From positions 1 through 7,789 of the forward strand of contig VGHV01000106.1 of the NCBI GenBank assembly GCA_016868095.1: a stretch of 7,789 bases of DNA. Reading direction: 5' to 3'. This document shows positions 6,087 through 7,789 of this stretch, piece by piece. The notes under the pieces are model-generated. The model saw only the letters and a program-made list of their open reading frames with translations, made no database searches and was not told where the DNA came from. The stretch is from Betaproteobacteria bacterium. Lineage in GTDB: Bacteria; Pseudomonadota; Gammaproteobacteria; Burkholderiales; Burkholderiaceae_E. A program made the position numbers and the translations under genes. The first letter of the stretch is position 1. Every line of letters starts with the position of its first letter.

Positions 6087-6091
6087 ACGAT

Positions 6092-6736
6092 ATGAAAATT
6101 TATGCTGACCCGATCACGGTAAATTGCCGCAAAGTGCTTGCTGGCCTTGATCTCATCGGTGCCCCCTTTGAGCTTGAGCATGTGGACTACTTTAAAGGGG
6201 AGCAAAAGAGCCCGGCCTATTTGGCAATCAACCCCAATGCTTCGATCCCTGCATTGGTGGATGACGACTTGGTGCTTTGGGAGTCAAACGCTATCCTGCA
6301 GTACGCTGCAGACAAGGCAGGTAACCAAAGCGCATACCCAACAAACTTGAAGATTCGGGCAGACATTAACCGCTGGTTACTATGGGAATCGTCAAGCTGG
6401 TTCCCCAGCACTTATGTTTATCTGGTTGAAAACTGTGTGAAACCGCTACTTGGGGGCGCTGCTGACCCGGCAGTGCTCGAGGCGCAGCAGGCACAGTTTC
6501 ACAAACTTGCAAGCATCCTTGATGGGCGACTGAAGGAGTCCCGTTGGATTGCGGGTGATCATCCTACGATTGCCGATATTGCCTTAGCCTCCCCGATGCA
6601 TTTACATGCCTGGCAGCAATTGCCATTAGGAGAGCATCCCAATCTTGTACGATGGATGACGCAGGAAGTTGAGGCCCTGCCGTGTTGGAAGGCGACCATG
6701 GTTTATGAAGGCTTTACAGTGAATAAACCGGTCTGA
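6092..6736 (+). CDS. Glutathione S-transferase family protein
   Basis: A 214-residue GST. The N-terminal thioredoxin-like domain (1-78) opens MKIYADPITVNCRKVLAGL, with T9, N11 and C12 near the catalytic position. It has the cis-proline P53 in SIPALVDDD and the glutathione-binding E64-S65 in LWESNAILQYAADK. The helical C-domain (about 90-214) has the W-x-A-G-D-H-P-T-I-A-D-I-A-L-A motif (about 154-170), the N-capping box of GSTs. The class is not certain; it resembles bacterial theta/beta-like enzymes rather than YibF. It probably conjugates glutathione to, or reduces, an electrophilic product. It has the best ribosome site in the window and is divergent from the LysR gene, the usual arrangement for its target. 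It lies 63 bp upstream of the oxygenase gene on the same strand, so the two are probably co-transcribed. Substrate unknown. Confidence 0.93.
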   Translation: MKIYADPITVNCRKVLAGLDLIGAPFELEHVDYFKGEQKSPAYLAINPNASIPALVDDDLVLWESNAILQYAADKAGNQSAYPTNLKIRADINRWLLWESSSWFPSTYVYLVENCVKPLLGGAADPAVLEAQQAQFHKLASILDGRLKESRWIAGDHPTIADIALASPMHLHAWQQLPLGEHPNLVRWMTQEVEALPCWKATMVYEGFTVNKPV

Positions 6737-6754
6737 GAAGTCTTCAGTTAGGAG

Positions 6755-6781
6755 ACTGGTTCCCCAATCGGCGGAACCGGT
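6755..6781 (+). promoter_or_regulatory. Hairpin between the GST and oxygenase genes
   Basis: ACTGGTTCC (6755-6763) pairs with GGAACCGGT (6773-6781) with one G-T wobble, around a 9-base loop. It occupies most of the 63-bp gap in a probable operon and has no T-run after it. It is therefore more likely an mRNA-processing or stability element, or a partial terminator that lowers oxygenase expression, than a full terminator. Confidence 0.4.
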
Positions 6782-6799
6782 TACTTACATCACACCTAT

Positions 6800-7663
6800 A
6801 TGAGTATGGCATTGAAGACACTGCAAAAGGCGGTTACCGCAACAATGAATTACACCGTTGATAACGGACGGCCAGCTGCCTATTACTTTTATGAACCCGA
6901 CCCCGACGATGAACTCAATCCTGCTGGTACTGATCCTCAGGGGGTGACAATCTGGAATGCTTGGCCGCTGAGAGATGACTTGTCTGCCGATCGTGAAGGC
7001 TTTGAGTTACAAGATTTTGAGTCATCATTTCAAGCGTTCGACGATGACGCGCAGATCAAGCATGGTTTTTATCCTGAGGTCGTCGACTTCGTTAAGCGAC
7101 ACACGGGTGCAAAGCGGGTCGAAGTTTTCGATCACACGATCAGGCGTCGTCAACCCCCAGAGCAAATGGTTTTTTCAAAACCTTCAACTGAATTCAAGCA
7201 GCAAACAAGTGTTCAACGGCCTGCTGTGTTACTGGTCCATAGTGACTACACCGTGAAAAGCGGCCCGCAGCGCGTTAAAGATATTGTTCCAAGTGAAGCA
7301 GATGCATTGCTCAATCGACGGGTTGCTTTTTTTAATGTTTGGAAGCCGCTTTATCAAGCAGTACATGAGTTGCCGCTTGCTATGATTGATGCACAGACGC
7401 ATCAGGCTGATGACTTGATTTGCATGGCGTTAAAGTATCGTGAACGCTCGGGTGAGATTTATGTCATGCGATATTCGTCCGCACATCGCTGGATGTATTT
7501 TCCACATATGGAAAAGCATCACGCCTTGCTCTTAAAGACCTATGATTCAGAAGAAGACGGGCGCTGTCGTTTCATGGGGCACTCAGCTTTTGAAGACCCT
7601 ACCACGCCTGCCAACGCACCGAAGCGCGAAAGTATCGAAGTCCGGACGATGGCGTTTTTTTAG
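6800..7663 (+). CDS. AsaB/CmcJ/NvfI-like non-heme iron oxygenase (hydroxylase/desaturase family)
   Basis: A 287-residue soluble enzyme of the family containing fungal AsaB, gibberellin GA4 desaturase, CTB9 and NvfI and the bacterial cephamycin protein CmcJ. Characterised members hydroxylate, desaturate or form peroxides using Fe(II) and 2-oxoglutarate. Family marks in order: RVEVFDHTIRRR (106-117); VHSDYT (146-151) with H147 and D149, the likely first two iron ligands; FNVWKPL (178-184); MRYSSAHRWMYFPHMEKHHALLLKTYDS (223-250); and GHSAFEDP (260-267), then PKRESIEVR (274-282). H261 is the likely third iron ligand by position. R277 and R282 could hold a carboxylate. No signal peptide is present. 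The ATG at 6800 is used, and one at 6806 is possible; neither has a clear ribosome site. It follows the GST gene on the same strand. Bacterial members of this family are largely uncharacterised, so substrate and product are unknown. Confidence 0.85.
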   Translation: MSMALKTLQKAVTATMNYTVDNGRPAAYYFYEPDPDDELNPAGTDPQGVTIWNAWPLRDDLSADREGFELQDFESSFQAFDDDAQIKHGFYPEVVDFVKRHTGAKRVEVFDHTIRRRQPPEQMVFSKPSTEFKQQTSVQRPAVLLVHSDYTVKSGPQRVKDIVPSEADALLNRRVAFFNVWKPLYQAVHELPLAMIDAQTHQADDLICMALKYRERSGEIYVMRYSSAHRWMYFPHMEKHHALLLKTYDSEEDGRCRFMGHSAFEDPTTPANAPKRESIEVRTMAFF

Positions 7664-7710
7664 TCGTTGACATCGCCAAATAGTCAATGATCACATTGTT
7701 GCCGTCGTCG

Positions 7711-7789
7711 TTATGATGGCCCTGGGAGTCGCGGACTCATCACGTTCTTGAACAGGGGCGGGATCATTGCCAATAAGGCCATGCCGGCA
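7711..7789 (-). CDS. C-terminus of a possible AlkB-type membrane hydroxylase (5' end outside window)
   Basis: On the minus strand one frame is open from the window edge to TAA at 7711-7713, giving the last 25 codons of a gene. The peptide has a hydrophobic GMALLAMI followed by IPPLFKNVMSPRL. This resembles the C-terminal x-P-P-L-W/F-x-x-V-M-x-P-R/L segment of AlkB-type alkane 1-monooxygenases and related di-iron membrane hydroxylases. Of the other two minus frames, one runs to a TGA some 30 codons in with no recognisable motif and the other stops after a few codons. With so little visible, the family call is a reasoned guess. It would converge on the oxygenase gene, with about 47 bp between the two stops. 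No strong hairpin was seen there. Confidence 0.42.
   Translation of the reverse strand, partial: AGMALLAMIPPLFKNVMSPRLPGPS

Noticed and set aside
6065..6091. Perfect -35 box TTGACA at 6065-6070 as promoter of the GST gene
   Set aside because: It is only 21 bp before the ATG, and a -10 at normal spacing would fall on the ribosome site and start codon with no good match. The TTG here as a translation start is also outcompeted by the ATG at 6092.
1..7789. Toxin-antitoxin, phage-defence or integrative element
   Set aside because: No nuclease, integrase, transposase, restriction or toxin-like gene, attachment site or long terminal repeat was seen.

Overview
The window looks like accessory chromosome from a proteobacterium of moderate GC content, most likely beta- or gammaproteobacterial. 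The basis is the gene types: a CrgA-like LysR regulator, a YibF-like glutathione S-transferase (GST), a RimJ-like acetyltransferase and a possible AlkB-type C-terminus. No gene is a taxonomic marker, so the assignment is tentative. I see no rRNA, tRNA, CRISPR array, transposase or phage gene.

Layout. The left edge (1-228, +) is the C-terminal part of a MarR-like winged-helix regulator, with a perfect 11-bp hairpin over its stop codon. Next come two divergent genes of the GNAT/acyltransferase superfamily. One is RimJ-like (343-867, -) and the other is FemAB-like (1096-2004, +). Their shared 228-bp gap holds a 10-bp direct repeat and a perfect 12-bp palindrome. Positions 2132-3280 (-) encode a 382-residue, mostly helical protein that I cannot assign to a family. 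Divergent from it is a two-gene cassette: a duplicated ChrR-type cupin protein (3535-4200, +), then after 16 bp a YibF-like GST (4217-4840, +).

The right half is a LysR regulator (4960-5883, -) divergent from a second GST (6092-6736, +). That GST is followed by an AsaB/CmcJ/NvfI-like non-heme iron oxygenase (6800-7663, +). The 208-bp region between LysR and GST is rich in short tandem repeats and dyads. The right edge (7711-7789, -) carries the last 25 codons of a convergent gene whose end resembles AlkB-type membrane hydroxylases. No gene-free stretch exceeds 300 bases; the longest is 3281-3534 (254 bp).

How the genes may work together (inference). The right half has the design of a small inducible catabolic or detoxification unit: a LysR sensor, an iron oxygenase that would oxidise a small molecule, and a GST that could conjugate or reduce the product. 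The left cassette pairs a sensor-type cupin, duplicated and lacking the usual anti-sigma domain, with another GST. This suggests a second response to oxidants or electrophiles. Substrates and regulation are not visible in the sequence.
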